A DNA stretch of 64,000 nt from Metabacillus fastidiosus NBRC 101226 (GCF_001591625.1 NZ_BCVG01000008.1:1-64000), one strand, 5' to 3'; positions 1 to 8,145 are shown, counted from the stretch's first letter. The notes: generated by a model from the letters alone, not told the origin. Program-made: numbers and translations.

Positions 1-60
1 GATAGTTAGTTGAGGCCCGTTAAGGCTGGGATAAATCAATTACTATTGATTTTATTTTGA

Positions 61-122
61 GACTACAAGAGTGGTACCGCGAGTTCAAATCCCGTCTCTT
101 ATATGAGACGGGATTTTCGTTT
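61..122 (+). promoter_or_regulatory. T-box riboswitch leader, 3' part (antiterminator motif plus terminator)
   Basis: The stretch GTGGTACCGCG at 71-81 matches the conserved T-box sequence that pairs with the uncharged tRNA acceptor end. It is followed directly by an intrinsic terminator with stem CCCGTCTC (91-98) and GAGACGGG (105-112) and a T-rich tail. This is the standard 3' end of a T-box leader. The specifier region lies at or before the window start and cannot be read. No aminoacyl-tRNA synthetase or amino-acid gene follows, so the element looks orphaned. Confidence 0.85.
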
Positions 123-444
123 TGATCTTTTGAAAATCAATGAAAATAGATATAGAAAATGAAACAATGTAGACTCGTGAAATGGAAGAAAAAGATGATT
201 TGTGAGTTGCAAAAGCTATACATTATACCCGAAGTTCAGGGAATAGGTCTGTTGAAGAAGCTGATGAAAGTAGCATTCAACTTCGCCAAGGAAAACTTTT
301 ATATCAAAATTAAGGATTAGCTCAAGATGAAATTGCATGTTTATTAAAAATAGACAAGGTACAGCAGCTAGATCAATTTGAAAATTATGGGGTGATTGGG
401 TGATAATCATTTCAAAATTCAAAAAATAATTGATAAATCGAATT
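123..444. other. Region without an intact gene downstream of the T-box
   Basis: About 320 bases with no convincing intact gene. On the plus strand a frame from about 208 to 317 reads as plausible protein, then hits a TAA, and the following codons also look coding until the double stop near 400. This could be a decayed remnant of the gene once controlled by the T-box. I could not assign a family. The open minus-strand frame here has no ribosome binding site. Confidence 0.3.
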
Positions 445-486
445 AAAAAGCCAATTTCCTGTACGTTAAAGAAATTGGCTTTTTAA
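445..486. terminator. Bidirectional intrinsic terminator
   Basis: Stem AAAAAGCCAATTTC (445-458) pairs with GAAATTGGCTTTTT (471-484). An A-run on one side and a T-run on the other allow termination in both directions. It lies downstream of the minus-strand regulator gene at 568-1221 and is its likely terminator. Confidence 0.75.
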
Positions 487-567
487 TTTATCATCAGGTA
501 GTTATTTTTAGCTGAAAAACTAGTAGTAGTAACATAGTACAGTTTATAATTGTTGAACATGCCACAA

Positions 568-1221
568 CTATATCCGGTTTGTATGTTCAATAAATGAATT
601 ATCCCTTATTAAGAATCTGCAATGTTCTCCGTTTTCAGTTTTGCAAGTAACCCTTCTTACTTGTTCCGTACCTAATACTTCTTTAAACATTTCGGTTTCA
701 CATGCACAAGCTTTTTTATATTCTTTAGCAACAGCGATAATAGGACAGTTATACTCTATTAATTCATATGTGTGATCATCAACTTTGGATAGTTCTGCCA
801 TATAACCTTTACTATTTTGAATATCATTTAGCTTTCTAATCTTTTCATCAAAGCTCAAATTTTCTATTTGAGGAAGGTAGTTCTTTTTCTGTCTTTCACT
901 TCTCTTTTCTAGGAGATATTCAATAACTTCTTCTCCATGTAATTCTTTAAGATCATGAAGGAATTCTACAGTCAAGTTTTCATAATTATTTGGGAAAAAT
1001 TGATCAGCTTTTGAAGACAATGAATAAATAAGAAGCGGCCTTCCCATTGGTTGTCTAATCTCATTTATTGTTAGAAGGGAATCCCTCTCTAAAATATTCA
1101 AGTGTTTTCTTACTGCCATTTCGGTGATTCCTAAAGATTTGGATAGTTCATTAACAGTTAAATTTGCTTTCTTTTTTAATAACTCCATTATTTTATCTTT
1201 AGTTGAAATTCTACCATTCAA
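568..1221 (-). CDS. SufR-like helix-turn-helix regulator with Fe-S type cysteines
   Basis: A 217-residue transcriptional regulator. Residues about 8-60 form a winged helix-turn-helix (LTVNELSKSLGITEMAVRKH) of the ArsR/DeoR-like type. The C-terminal half carries a cysteine cluster, CPI..., CAC, VTC and HCRF (about residues 155-205). In SufR-like regulators such cysteines bind an iron-sulfur cluster and tie repression to Fe-S or redox status. That role is inferred here from the pattern. The start is TTG at 1221, preceded by an AGGTGG-type site. It is monocistronic, with a terminator downstream at 445-486. The next genes on the plus strand are sodA and a HesB-like gene, which fits an oxidative-stress or Fe-S theme without proving a link. 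Confidence 0.7.
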   Translation of the reverse strand: MNGRISTKDKIMELLKKKANLTVNELSKSLGITEMAVRKHLNILERDSLLTINEIRQPMGRPLLIYSLSSKADQFFPNNYENLTVEFLHDLKELHGEEVIEYLLEKRSERQKKNYLPQIENLSFDEKIRKLNDIQNSKGYMAELSKVDDHTYELIEYNCPIIAVAKEYKKACACETEMFKEVLGTEQVRRVTCKTENGEHCRFLIRDNSFIEHTNRI

Positions 1222-1465
1222 TGTTAATCCACCTGTCTTTTTTCTATAATAAAAATCTTTTTATTATAGAAAAATATTAATATAAAACTTTCAAATAAAA
1301 AGTTTAACAACATAGTAAAATGTATTTTAACATACATAAACGTCTTTAATAAAGGCGATGCTCAATATAAAAATTTATATCTTATTTTTAAACTTGTTTG
1401 TATTTGTATAAACTTCAACAATATATTGAAATTATAAATAAGGAAAAATTACCGTAATCTTAGGT

Positions 1466-1720
1466 ATGAAAAGTATTGAGAGATTTGTTATGAATGATAA
1501 TAAAGAATCTTTAGTTAAAGAGGTAATGAGTAATTATCCAACTGTTGTCGAAAACGGTCTGTAATTCATTCTCTTTGGTTCTATAGATGTGTTAGTTATT
1601 TTATGGTTAATTGATAAATGGGTTTCGATGTATGATTCATTTATTAAGACAGAAAAATTTGCTGCACATGTACTATACGGTAATCAGAGTCATAATTTTC
1701 TCTTTTTTTTAAAACATTAG
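1466..1720 (+). pseudogene. Possible broken small membrane-protein ORF
   Basis: From ATG 1466 the frame encodes 32 residues, then TAA at 1562-1564, then continues open in the same frame for about 51 codons to TAG at 1718. The second part begins with a hydrophobic stretch (FILFGSIDVLVILWLIDKW) that resembles one membrane helix. If the stop were a sense codon the product would be 84 residues. No family was recognised and no strong ribosome binding site is visible, so this may be a relic or chance. Confidence 0.25.
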
Positions 1721-1760
1721 ATACTTTTTAAACTTTTTAGTTGAAAAAGTATCTAATGTT
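1713..1760. repeat. Perfect 17-bp inverted repeat upstream of sodA
   Basis: AACATTAGATACTTTTT (1713-1729) and AAAAAGTATCTAATGTT (1744-1760) are exact reverse complements separated by 14 bases. No T-run follows on either strand, so it is not a standard terminator. It sits 57 bases before the sodA start and could be an operator, a leader hairpin or an old terminator. Confidence 0.7.
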
Positions 1761-1816
1761 AAATTATAATCAACTTTGTAATATAAAATAACTTACATAT
1801 TAGGAGGAAGTATAAA

Positions 1817-2431
1817 ATGTCTAAATTTGAACTACCTGCTTTACCTTATGAATTCAATGCACTTGAACCATTTATTGATGAGCAAACGATGATTATTCAC
1901 CATGACCGTCACCATGCTACTTATGTGAATAACCTAAATGCAGCACTTGAAGGACAGAATGATTTGGGTAATCAACCTGTAGAACAATTAATTTCTAACC
2001 TTGATGCAGTGCCTGAAAACATTCGTACTGCTGTCCGCAATAATGGTGGTGGCCATGCAAATCATAGTCTATTTTGGAATATCCTTTCTCCAAATGGTGG
2101 AGGAAATCCAACTGGTGAAATTGCAGAAGTAATTGAACAGGCTTTTGGAAGCTATGATTCATTTAAAGAAGAATTTACTAAAGCAGCAACTGGCCGTTTT
2201 GGCTCTGGCTGGGCTTGGCTTGTTGTGGAAAACGGACAATTATCGATTACAAGCACAGCTAATCAAGATAGTCCGCTAATGGAAGGTGAAAAACCGATTC
2301 TAGGTCTTGATGTTTGGGAACATGCTTATTACCTAAACTATCAAAACAAGCGTCCAGATTATATTGGTGCTTTCTTTAACCTTATTAATTGGGATGAAGT
2401 TAACAAACTCTATAAAGCTGCATTAGTGTGA
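1817..2431 (+). CDS. sodA: Superoxide dismutase, Mn/Fe family
   Basis: A 204-residue Mn/Fe superoxide dismutase that converts superoxide to hydrogen peroxide and oxygen in the cytoplasm. All four metal ligands are visible: His28 in IIHHDRHH, His83 in [11 protein letters not shown], and Asp165 and His169 in LDVWEHAYY. Gln150 in TANQDSP is the Mn-type active-site glutamine. Length and the C-terminal motifs match bacterial SodA throughout. The ATG at 1817 follows TAGGAGGAAG at ideal spacing. The gene is monocistronic, with an inverted repeat upstream at 1713-1760 and a terminator at 2610-2662. It is one of the surest calls in the window, although Mn versus Fe preference is inferred. Confidence 0.97.
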   Translation: MSKFELPALPYEFNALEPFIDEQTMIIHHDRHHATYVNNLNAALEGQNDLGNQPVEQLISNLDAVPENIRTAVRNNGGGHANHSLFWNILSPNGGGNPTGEIAEVIEQAFGSYDSFKEEFTKAATGRFGSGWAWLVVENGQLSITSTANQDSPLMEGEKPILGLDVWEHAYYLNYQNKRPDYIGAFFNLINWDEVNKLYKAALV

Positions 2432-2609
2432 TCAGACGGTACGTAAGACCTGAGATGGAGACATTTTTTTCATCGCGTATGTATAGAAAACGCATTTTTT
2501 CCCTAAAATGCGTCTGGTTACTAATTGAAAAAAGTGTATACAAGGCTTCTTTCAGCTTATAGCTACCTAATTGATATTCATACTTCAAAGTAAGGACTTA
2601 CAATTTTTT

Positions 2610-2680
2610 AACCCTAATGACATTAAGACTTAATAATCTTTAATGTTATTAGGGTTTTAATAATAAAACCCCAATAACAT
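2610..2680 (+). terminator. sodA terminator with an overlapping alternative hairpin
   Basis: The first hairpin pairs 2610-2626 (AACCCTAATGACATTAA) with 2640-2656 and runs into TTTT. A second hairpin pairs 2643-2658 (ATGTTATTAGGGTTTT) with 2665-2680 (AAAACCCCAATAACAT). The two share the middle arm, so they are mutually exclusive. The first is a reasonable intrinsic terminator for sodA. The rest of the gap up to 2838 holds no clear gene. Confidence 0.6.
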
Positions 2681-2838
2681 ATTTTGAAAAACTTCAAAAA
2701 AGATGATAATAAAAAAATCTTAATAAGATTGAATGAATTACATAGAAAAGCAATGGAAAAATAATAAGTAAATTAGAAATAACAGAGCGAAGAGACTTTC
2801 CAATAGAATAAGATGAGAAAAATGGAGGTAGTGAATAT

Positions 2839-3123
2839 ATGAATTTAAACGTATCGAGAGAGGCAGCAGAATGGTATGCTTCAGAAATGGATTTGAAACC
2901 AGGAGATTATCTTCAATTTGTCGTTAAGATATATGGAGGGATACCAACTGTCCATCCGGATTATTATCTTGGTATTTCAATTGGAAAAGAAGGAAGTATT
3001 GGTATAAAGAATGTAGTGGAAGGAATAACATTTTATTTTAGTGTTGAAGACTCATGGTTCTTGAAAGAATATGATTTGGATATCATTAAGAAAGATAACG
3101 ATGTCGAATACATTTTCAAATAA
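2839..3123 (+). CDS. HesB/YneR-like small protein
   Basis: A 94-residue protein resembling Bacillus YneR, a member of the HesB/IscA-like fold. Family features seen are the start NVSREAAEWYASEMDLKPGD, the central IYGG turn, and the region GITFYFSVEDSWF. The cysteines that bind Fe-S clusters in true IscA-type A-carriers are absent: the protein has no cysteine, as in other YneR-type members. The ATG at 2839 has an AATGGAGG site. It stands alone between sodA and the reductase gene. Function is unknown; an accessory part in Fe-S metabolism is only a family-level guess. Confidence 0.7.
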   Translation: MNLNVSREAAEWYASEMDLKPGDYLQFVVKIYGGIPTVHPDYYLGISIGKEGSIGIKNVVEGITFYFSVEDSWFLKEYDLDIIKKDNDVEYIFK

Positions 3124-3250
3124 ATTATTGGTGCAATAAATAAATTTAACTTCTACTTTTTAAATGAAATGGTTACAATTAGTTGTTGATGACTATGGAG
3201 AATCATCTTTATACTATTCTCATACATAAAATAAGGGAGATGAAGCGTAT

Positions 3251-4423
3251 ATGCAACATGCTATAAATCAAACAAAAGAAAGTAAGGAAATTCCAGTATA
3301 TTCAAGGAATAACCCATTTCAAGCGAAAGTTCTCAAAAATATTAATTTAAATCGTGTTGGCTCAAGTAAAGAAACAAGACATATCGAATTATCTTTAAAA
3401 GGTTCAGGTTTTTCTTATATTCCAGGTGATACTCTAGGTATTGTTCCAGTAAATGAACAAGAACTAGTGGAATCCCTTCTTGCAGAAATGAAGTGGGACG
3501 AAGAACTGGTTGTAATTATTAATAAACAAGGTGATACGCTTCCATTGAGAGAAGCATTGACAACATACTTTGAGATTACATTACTAACAAAGAAGATTTT
3601 ACAACAAGCTGTAGAATTCACTGCTAATGAAGCATTAAAAAATCTTGTGTCTATAGAAAACGCAACCGAACTAAAGAAATACATATATGGACGTGATTTA
3701 CTTGATATGCTAAGAGACTTTGGACCATGGAAGTTTACCGCTCAAGAATTTGTATCACTTTTAAGAAAAATCCCTCCACGTCTATATTCAATATCTAGCA
3801 GCCTTGCAGCTACCCCAGATGAGGTACACTTAACGATTGGTGCTGTACGCTATACGGCTCATGGGAGAGACCGAAAAGGGGTTTGTTCGGTTCAATGCGC
3901 GGAACGTGTTTCAGTAGGTGATACACTCCCTATATTTATCCAACCAAATAAACATTTCAAACTGCCAGAGTCGGAAGAGATAGATATTATCATGGTTGGT
4001 CCAGGAACTGGTATCGCACCACTTCGTTCATTTATTCAGGAACGTGCAGTAAACAGAGTAAGTGGAAGATCATGGCTATTCTTTGGAGATCAATATTCAG
4101 CAAAAGATTTCCTTTATGAAGCTGAGTTAGAAAAATATCAAAAAGAAGGTATACTGACAAAATTAGACACCGCATTCTCCCGTGATACAGAGAAGAAAGT
4201 GTATGTACAACATAAAATGCTTGAAAATAGTAAGGAATTATATCAGTGGCTGCAAGATGGAGCACACTTCTACGTTTGTGGAGATAAGGAAAAAATGGCG
4301 AAAGATGTTCACGAAACTTTGATTACTATTATTGAACAAGAAGGCAATATAAGTCGAGAAGAAGCAGAAGCACAATTAACAGTCATGCAAAAGGAAAAAC
4401 GATATCAGCGTGATGTGTATTAA
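3251..4423 (+). CDS. CysJ-like FAD/NADPH reductase lacking the flavodoxin domain
   Basis: A 390-residue flavoprotein matching the C-terminal two thirds of the sulfite reductase flavoprotein subunit (CysJ, about 600 residues). Visible motifs are the FAD site RLYSISSS (177-184) and GVCSVQC (210-216), the NADPH site MVGPGTGIAPLRSF (248-261), YVCGDKEKM, and the terminal RYQRDVY. The N-terminal FMN/flavodoxin domain is missing. The upstream 127 bases do not encode it, and the ATG at 3251 has its own AAGGGAGATG site, so this appears to be a genuine short form and not a window artefact. No cysI follows. It could reduce another partner, such as a free flavodoxin. Whether sulfite is involved is uncertain. 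Confidence 0.8.
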   Translation: MQHAINQTKESKEIPVYSRNNPFQAKVLKNINLNRVGSSKETRHIELSLKGSGFSYIPGDTLGIVPVNEQELVESLLAEMKWDEELVVIINKQGDTLPLREALTTYFEITLLTKKILQQAVEFTANEALKNLVSIENATELKKYIYGRDLLDMLRDFGPWKFTAQEFVSLLRKIPPRLYSISSSLAATPDEVHLTIGAVRYTAHGRDRKGVCSVQCAERVSVGDTLPIFIQPNKHFKLPESEEIDIIMVGPGTGIAPLRSFIQERAVNRVSGRSWLFFGDQYSAKDFLYEAELEKYQKEGILTKLDTAFSRDTEKKVYVQHKMLENSKELYQWLQDGAHFYVCGDKEKMAKDVHETLITIIEQEGNISREEAEAQLTVMQKEKRYQRDVY

Positions 4424-4542
4424 TTTTATTTAGGGTGACAGCGCCAATAAGTATTGGGATGGTTGTGGTTCGACGGAAGCCTTTGCTATTAAACATTTTT
4501 AATGCTGTAAAGAGCTTAAATAAAATTTTATATTATAAATAA

Positions 4543-4600
4543 TTACTTAAAAAACCCTAACATTCAAATAAACATTTGAATGTTAGGGTTTTTTTAAGTA
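4543..4600 (+). terminator. Intrinsic terminator after the reductase gene
   Basis: A long stem: AAAAAACCCTAACATTCAAA (4549-4568) pairs with TTTGAATGTTAGGGTTTTTT (4575-4594), followed by more T residues. It closes the reductase transcription unit. The rest of the 4424-5076 gap holds a decayed ORF and two operator-like palindromes. Confidence 0.8.
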
Positions 4601-4602
4601 CA

Positions 4603-4630
4603 ATATATTCAAACGATCATTTGAATATAT
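4603..4630. promoter_or_regulatory. Palindromic operator-like site
   Basis: ATATATTCAAA (4603-4613) and TTTGAATATAT (4620-4630) form an exact 11-bp inverted repeat with a 6-base spacer. The size and AT-rich ends resemble ArsR/SmtB-type operators. It lies just before the decayed ORF starting at 4651. Which regulator binds is not known. Confidence 0.5.
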
Positions 4631-4650
4631 GTAAACAAGGGGATGATAAA

Positions 4651-4995
4651 ATGGCCACTTATAGTAATACTGTTTTTGAAATTATTAATTAGTTTTTAGA
4701 AATGGATGAGCAACAGTATATGGGTTGGCATAAAGACCACAAAGCATTTCGATTAGTTAATGACACAAAAGGGGTAGGTCGAGCTTCCTATTTGAAGGAG
4801 TATTTCAGTTCCTTTTTCATTATTAAAAGGAACATATCATTTTAATTTGAAGAACAAGTAAATGGAACAGTAATAGCAAGAGATATATTACTAACGTATT
4901 TACCGAAAGAAATACTATCAATTAGTTTGACAAGTATTAAGAAATTAATATATCACACGCTTATATATGAGTATATGCTCATATACGATAATTAG
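4651..4995 (+). pseudogene. Decayed ORF with two in-frame stops, possibly SRPBCC-like
   Basis: ATG 4651 follows a good AAGGGGATG-type site and the frame stays protein-like for 114 codons, but TAG at 4690 and TAA at about 4843 interrupt it. Recognisable text such as MDEQQYMGWHKDHKAFRLVN suggests an SRPBCC/START-like small protein, but I cannot name the family with confidence. It ends within the czcD promoter region. A dead remnant is the simplest reading. Confidence 0.45.
4964..4985 (+). promoter_or_regulatory. Candidate CzrA/ArsR-family operator upstream of czcD
   Basis: TATATGAG (4964-4971) and CTCATATA (4978-4985) form a perfect inverted repeat around a 6-base centre. The layout resembles the ATATGAAC-N-GTTCATAT operators used by ArsR/SmtB metal sensors such as CzrA. 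It lies about 90 bases before the zinc exporter gene, as expected for metal-responsive derepression. No arsR-type gene is adjacent, so the regulator would act from elsewhere. Confidence 0.6.
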
Positions 4996-5076
4996 ATACG
5001 GTATTATGAATTCTCGGTGTGTTTTGTAAAAAGGGTAATAATAAAATAAATTGATCCAAATTTAGGGGGAAGAACA

Positions 5077-6018
5077 ATGGGACATGATCATAATCATACT
5101 CACAGTGCAAATAAAAAAGTATTGTTGATTTCATTTATAATTATAACGGGTTATATGATTATTGAAGCCATGGGAGGGTTTATAACAAATAGTCTTGCCC
5201 TTTTATCGGATGCAGGGCATATGCTAAGTGATTCAATTTCTTTAATGATAGCCCTTATCGCATTTAAATTAGCTGAAAAATCAGCAAATCATAGCAAGAC
5301 ATTTGGCTATAAAAGATTCGAAATTTTAGCGGCTGTATTAAATGGTGTCACTTTAATATTGATAGCACTTTATATTTTTTATGAATCGATTGAACGATTT
5401 GCAAACCCGCCAGAAGTAGCAACAAATGGAATGCTCATTATTAGCTTTATTGGTTTAATGGTGAATATTCTGGTTGCATGGATTATGATGCGCGGCGGAG
5501 ATACGAAAGAAAATTTAAATATGCACGGAGCTTTCTTGCATGTACTTAGTGATATGCTAGGTTCGGTAGGTGCGATAGTGGCGGCATTACTTATAATGTT
5601 TTTTGACTGGGGTTGGGCAGATCCATTGGCAAGTGTAATTGTTGCTATTCTTGTTCTCAGAAGTGGTTATTTTGTAACAAAAGCTTCTATTCATGTATTA
5701 ATGGAGGGAACACCACAAAATGTGGATGTGGATGATGTTGTACAAACAATCGAAAGGACCCAAGGGATTCAAAGTATTCATGATTTACACATATGGTCAA
5801 TTACAAGTGGTCTGAATGCACTTTCTTGTCATGCTGTTGTGAACAATCACCTTACTATTAAAGAAAGTGAAAGAATTCTCCGCAAAATTGAACATAACCT
5901 TGAACATAAAGGAATTACACATGTGACCATTCAAATGGAAACTACAGTACACAAACATGACGATTCAATCTTTTGTCAGGCAAAAAATGAACCGGTACAT
6001 GACCATCATCACCATTAA
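5077..6018 (+). CDS. czcD: Cation diffusion facilitator, Zn/Cd/Co exporter
   Basis: A 313-residue CDF-family antiporter that exports zinc and related divalent ions in exchange for protons or potassium. It has a His-rich N-terminus (GHDHNHTHS) and C-terminus (HDHHHH), six predicted membrane segments across residues 15-205, and the transport-site motifs ALLSDAGHMLSD and HVLSDMLGS in segments 2 and 5. The cytoplasmic C-terminal domain includes IHDLHIWSI, typical of the dimerisation and metal-sensing fold. The ATG follows TAGGGGGAAG. A metal-sensor-like palindrome precedes it and a terminator follows, so it is a single-gene unit probably induced by zinc. Confidence 0.93.
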   Translation: MGHDHNHTHSANKKVLLISFIIITGYMIIEAMGGFITNSLALLSDAGHMLSDSISLMIALIAFKLAEKSANHSKTFGYKRFEILAAVLNGVTLILIALYIFYESIERFANPPEVATNGMLIISFIGLMVNILVAWIMMRGGDTKENLNMHGAFLHVLSDMLGSVGAIVAALLIMFFDWGWADPLASVIVAILVLRSGYFVTKASIHVLMEGTPQNVDVDDVVQTIERTQGIQSIHDLHIWSITSGLNALSCHAVVNNHLTIKESERILRKIEHNLEHKGITHVTIQMETTVHKHDDSIFCQAKNEPVHDHHHH

Positions 6019-6030
6019 TATTATTAATAT

Positions 6031-6066
6031 GAAGCGACGTAAAACATACCTTTACGTCGCTTTTTA
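6031..6066 (+). terminator. czcD terminator
   Basis: AAGCGACGTAAA (6032-6043) pairs with TTTACGTCGCTT (6051-6062) and is followed by T residues. The remaining bases up to 6302 show no gene. Confidence 0.85.
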
Positions 6067-6302
6067 CATGGGAAACTGGTCAACAGTTTGTTAGTTAGCT
6101 TGGGAGTGTTGTCGCTTCGTCTATTGTCGGCATTTGAAACTAACATGGTCGATTTTCAAAATATGGAGATTCGCTTTTTTATATGAAATTTTGAATGTTA
6201 TCACTTAAACTATAGGGTACGTTAGTTCAATAAGCTATAAGCGAGTTTAGGAATAAACCCATATTTTCGTTACTCCATTGCAGATCTATGTGATTTAGTA
6301 CA

Positions 6303-7052
6303 TTATCTGTAAGTTGACATTGTTTGCTCATTGATACTTTGATAAATTATAGCAGGTACTTCTTGAAGTGAGTTTACTGTCAAAAAAGCACTGCTATGCT
6401 CAACGTTAACTTCAACAACGTTATATTGCCATTCTGTTTCAGCTGGAATATATATTGCATGGATATCCATTTCAAGTGCTGGAACAATATCAGTTCTTAA
6501 TGAATTTCCAATCATCCATGTTACTTTAGGGTCAGCATTAATTGTTTTTAAAATATCCGATAAAGCTGTCGTATCTTTATGTTCCGAAATAAAAACGCGA
6601 TTCTCAAAATATGTAGCGAGTTCTAACTGGGCAATTTTCCTGCGTTGATTAGCCTCATCTCCACCTGTGTGTAAATATAATTCATGTCCCTCTTCTTTTA
6701 AAAGTTGTAGTGTTTCGTTCATATACGGAATTGGTTCAACAGGAATTTCAAATACCTTTAACCCTAATTTTCTTAAATATTGGATTTCGTCTTTCTTCTT
6801 TTCCTTCCCTGTTAAGTCACAAAAGTATTTATAAGTACCAATAAATGACTCGGGAAACCGTTCCGATTTTAGACCATGTTGACTAATCGCTGCAACATCA
6901 ATTTGAAGTTGTTTCTGTTTTATTTCTTCCTTGGTTATGGAGTCAAACCATGTGGTCATTTGGTCAGCGAACTCACCTATTACTTGGTTAAAATATCTAT
7001 TACAGTATGCTAACGTATCGTCGAGGTTAAATAAAATATTTTGTTTTTCCAC
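6303..7052 (-). CDS. HAD-superfamily hydrolase-like protein with Asn at the nucleophile position
   Basis: A 249-residue protein of the haloacid dehalogenase fold. Motif I reads ILFNLDDTLAY where the family has FDxDDT, so the nucleophilic Asp is replaced by Asn9. The codon is AAC, so a GAC to AAC change would be enough. The later general acid Asp is kept, and motif II/III-like stretches (LYLHTGG near 128, MIGNSLRTDIVPA near 180) are visible. In active members the lost Asp forms the phospho-aspartate intermediate, so this protein is predicted to be weak or inactive unless it has another role. Start GTG 7052 has an AAAGGAG site. The related intact family includes HAD phosphatases with the start LDDTLxxCNxYF. 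Confidence 0.75.
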   Translation of the reverse strand: MEKQNILFNLDDTLAYCNRYFNQVIGEFADQMTTWFDSITKEEIKQKQLQIDVAAISQHGLKSERFPESFIGTYKYFCDLTGKEKKKDEIQYLRKLGLKVFEIPVEPIPYMNETLQLLKEEGHELYLHTGGDEANQRRKIAQLELATYFENRVFISEHKDTTALSDILKTINADPKVTWMIGNSLRTDIVPALEMDIHAIYIPAETEWQYNVVEVNVEHSSAFLTVNSLQEVPAIIYQSINEQTMSTYR

Positions 7053-7182
7053 TTTTTACTCCTTTCCGATTATTTTAAGCTCTAATTATTATCTCACTAT
7101 GTCAAAGTTAATATTACATGAAGTTAAGTTTAAGCAGTATGTAGGTAAATGCACTCTAAAAACAAGGTTTTCTGGCCACTGC

Positions 7183-8145
7183 CTATGGGAAGTATAAGCA
7201 TAATCTCTCTTTTAAACCTTTTAAGACTTCTTCTGGAACCTCCCTGACCTTGATATCATCACCTAGGAAAAGTAGCCAATTTGTTATTTCAGTCAATTCT
7301 TCGGGCTTATTAACATTGATAAAAGTCTTTAGAATGGCGGTGGTTTGGTAAGGATTCGTATAGGAAATTGAAACTTTTAAAGGGTGGTATTTTTTGAACT
7401 GGGCAATCGCTTTTGGACCAAGTTCAAGGACAAGGTTGGTTACTTCTTCCTGCTTACTTAATTTTTCTAAAATCTTTTTCTTACTTAATCTTTTTTTCGA
7501 CGGGTAGGGTTCGACATTGGTGAGATTGTCGACAGGAAAAATCTGCTTCTTTTCTTCCTTTAAGTCAAAGCCTTCAATCAGCCAAAGGCTTTTTTTATGA
7601 TAAAGGTGCAAGAGATAAATTGGATAAGACTTTATTACCTTCTCTTCTTCGATGGTAATCAATAAATAGCTATCCAAAAGAAGAACTTGGATGAGTTTTT
7701 CTAACATGGGATGGGGGAGGTCTGACAGTTCAAGTAAGTCAGGATTATTCGGGTTGGTCCCTTCAAATAGCAAGATTTGATTTAAAAGAACAAGGTCATC
7801 TTGCTGGTTTTCTGAGATGAGACCGAGTAATTTTTCAGCTAAAGACTGACGACTCTTTAGATAGGGAAGTTGTTGATTTCTTGTGGCCATAAAGGCAATA
7901 AAAAGAGCTTTGACCTCATTATCGGTAAAGCGAACATCGGGCAGGATAGAATTGTGCATGACAAAATAACCCCCATCCCTTCCAACTTCAGCGACAAGTG
8001 GCATCCCCATGGCTTCAATTTCTCTAATATCTCTAATAGCTGTCGAACGAGAGATGTTGAATTCTCGCATAATTTCAGAAATTGTAAAATGGGAGCGGTT
8101 GTTGACATATCGCATGATGATATTAATCCGTTCAACTTTTTTCAT
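7183..8145 (-). CDS. YafY/WYL-type transcriptional regulator
   Basis: A 320-residue regulator. The N-terminus is an HTH_11-type winged helix (ERINIIMRYVNNRSHFTISE, then FNISRSTAIRDIREIEAMG). The central and C-terminal parts match the WYL-domain family: IYLLHLYHKKSLWLIEGFD aligns with the WYL ligand-binding core, followed by the C-terminal extension ending KGLKERLCLYFP. It is transcribed away from the GyrI-like gene at 8257, sharing a 111-base promoter region with it. That arrangement strongly suggests it controls the pair. WYL domains sense nucleotides or other small ligands, but the ligand here is unknown. Confidence 0.85.
   Translation of the reverse strand: MKKVERINIIMRYVNNRSHFTISEIMREFNISRSTAIRDIREIEAMGMPLVAEVGRDGGYFVMHNSILPDVRFTDNEVKALFIAFMATRNQQLPYLKSRQSLAEKLLGLISENQQDDLVLLNQILLFEGTNPNNPDLLELSDLPHPMLEKLIQVLLLDSYLLITIEEEKVIKSYPIYLLHLYHKKSLWLIEGFDLKEEKKQIFPVDNLTNVEPYPSKKRLSKKKILEKLSKQEEVTNLVLELGPKAIAQFKKYHPLKVSISYTNPYQTTAILKTFINVNKPEELTEITNWLLFLGDDIKVREVPEEVLKGLKERLCLYFP

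Larger units (their letters stand above)
1222..1816. other. Intergenic region between regulator and sodA
   Basis: AT-rich region of about 600 bases. It contains the regulator's promoter region, one interrupted small reading frame (1466-1720) and a long perfect inverted repeat (1713-1760). Apart from these and the sodA ribosome binding site (AGGAGGA just before 1817) I see no gene. Confidence 0.5.

Noticed and set aside
2400-2588. Minus-strand 62-codon frame after sodA
   Set aside because: Overlaps the sodA end, has no ribosome binding site and no family resemblance.
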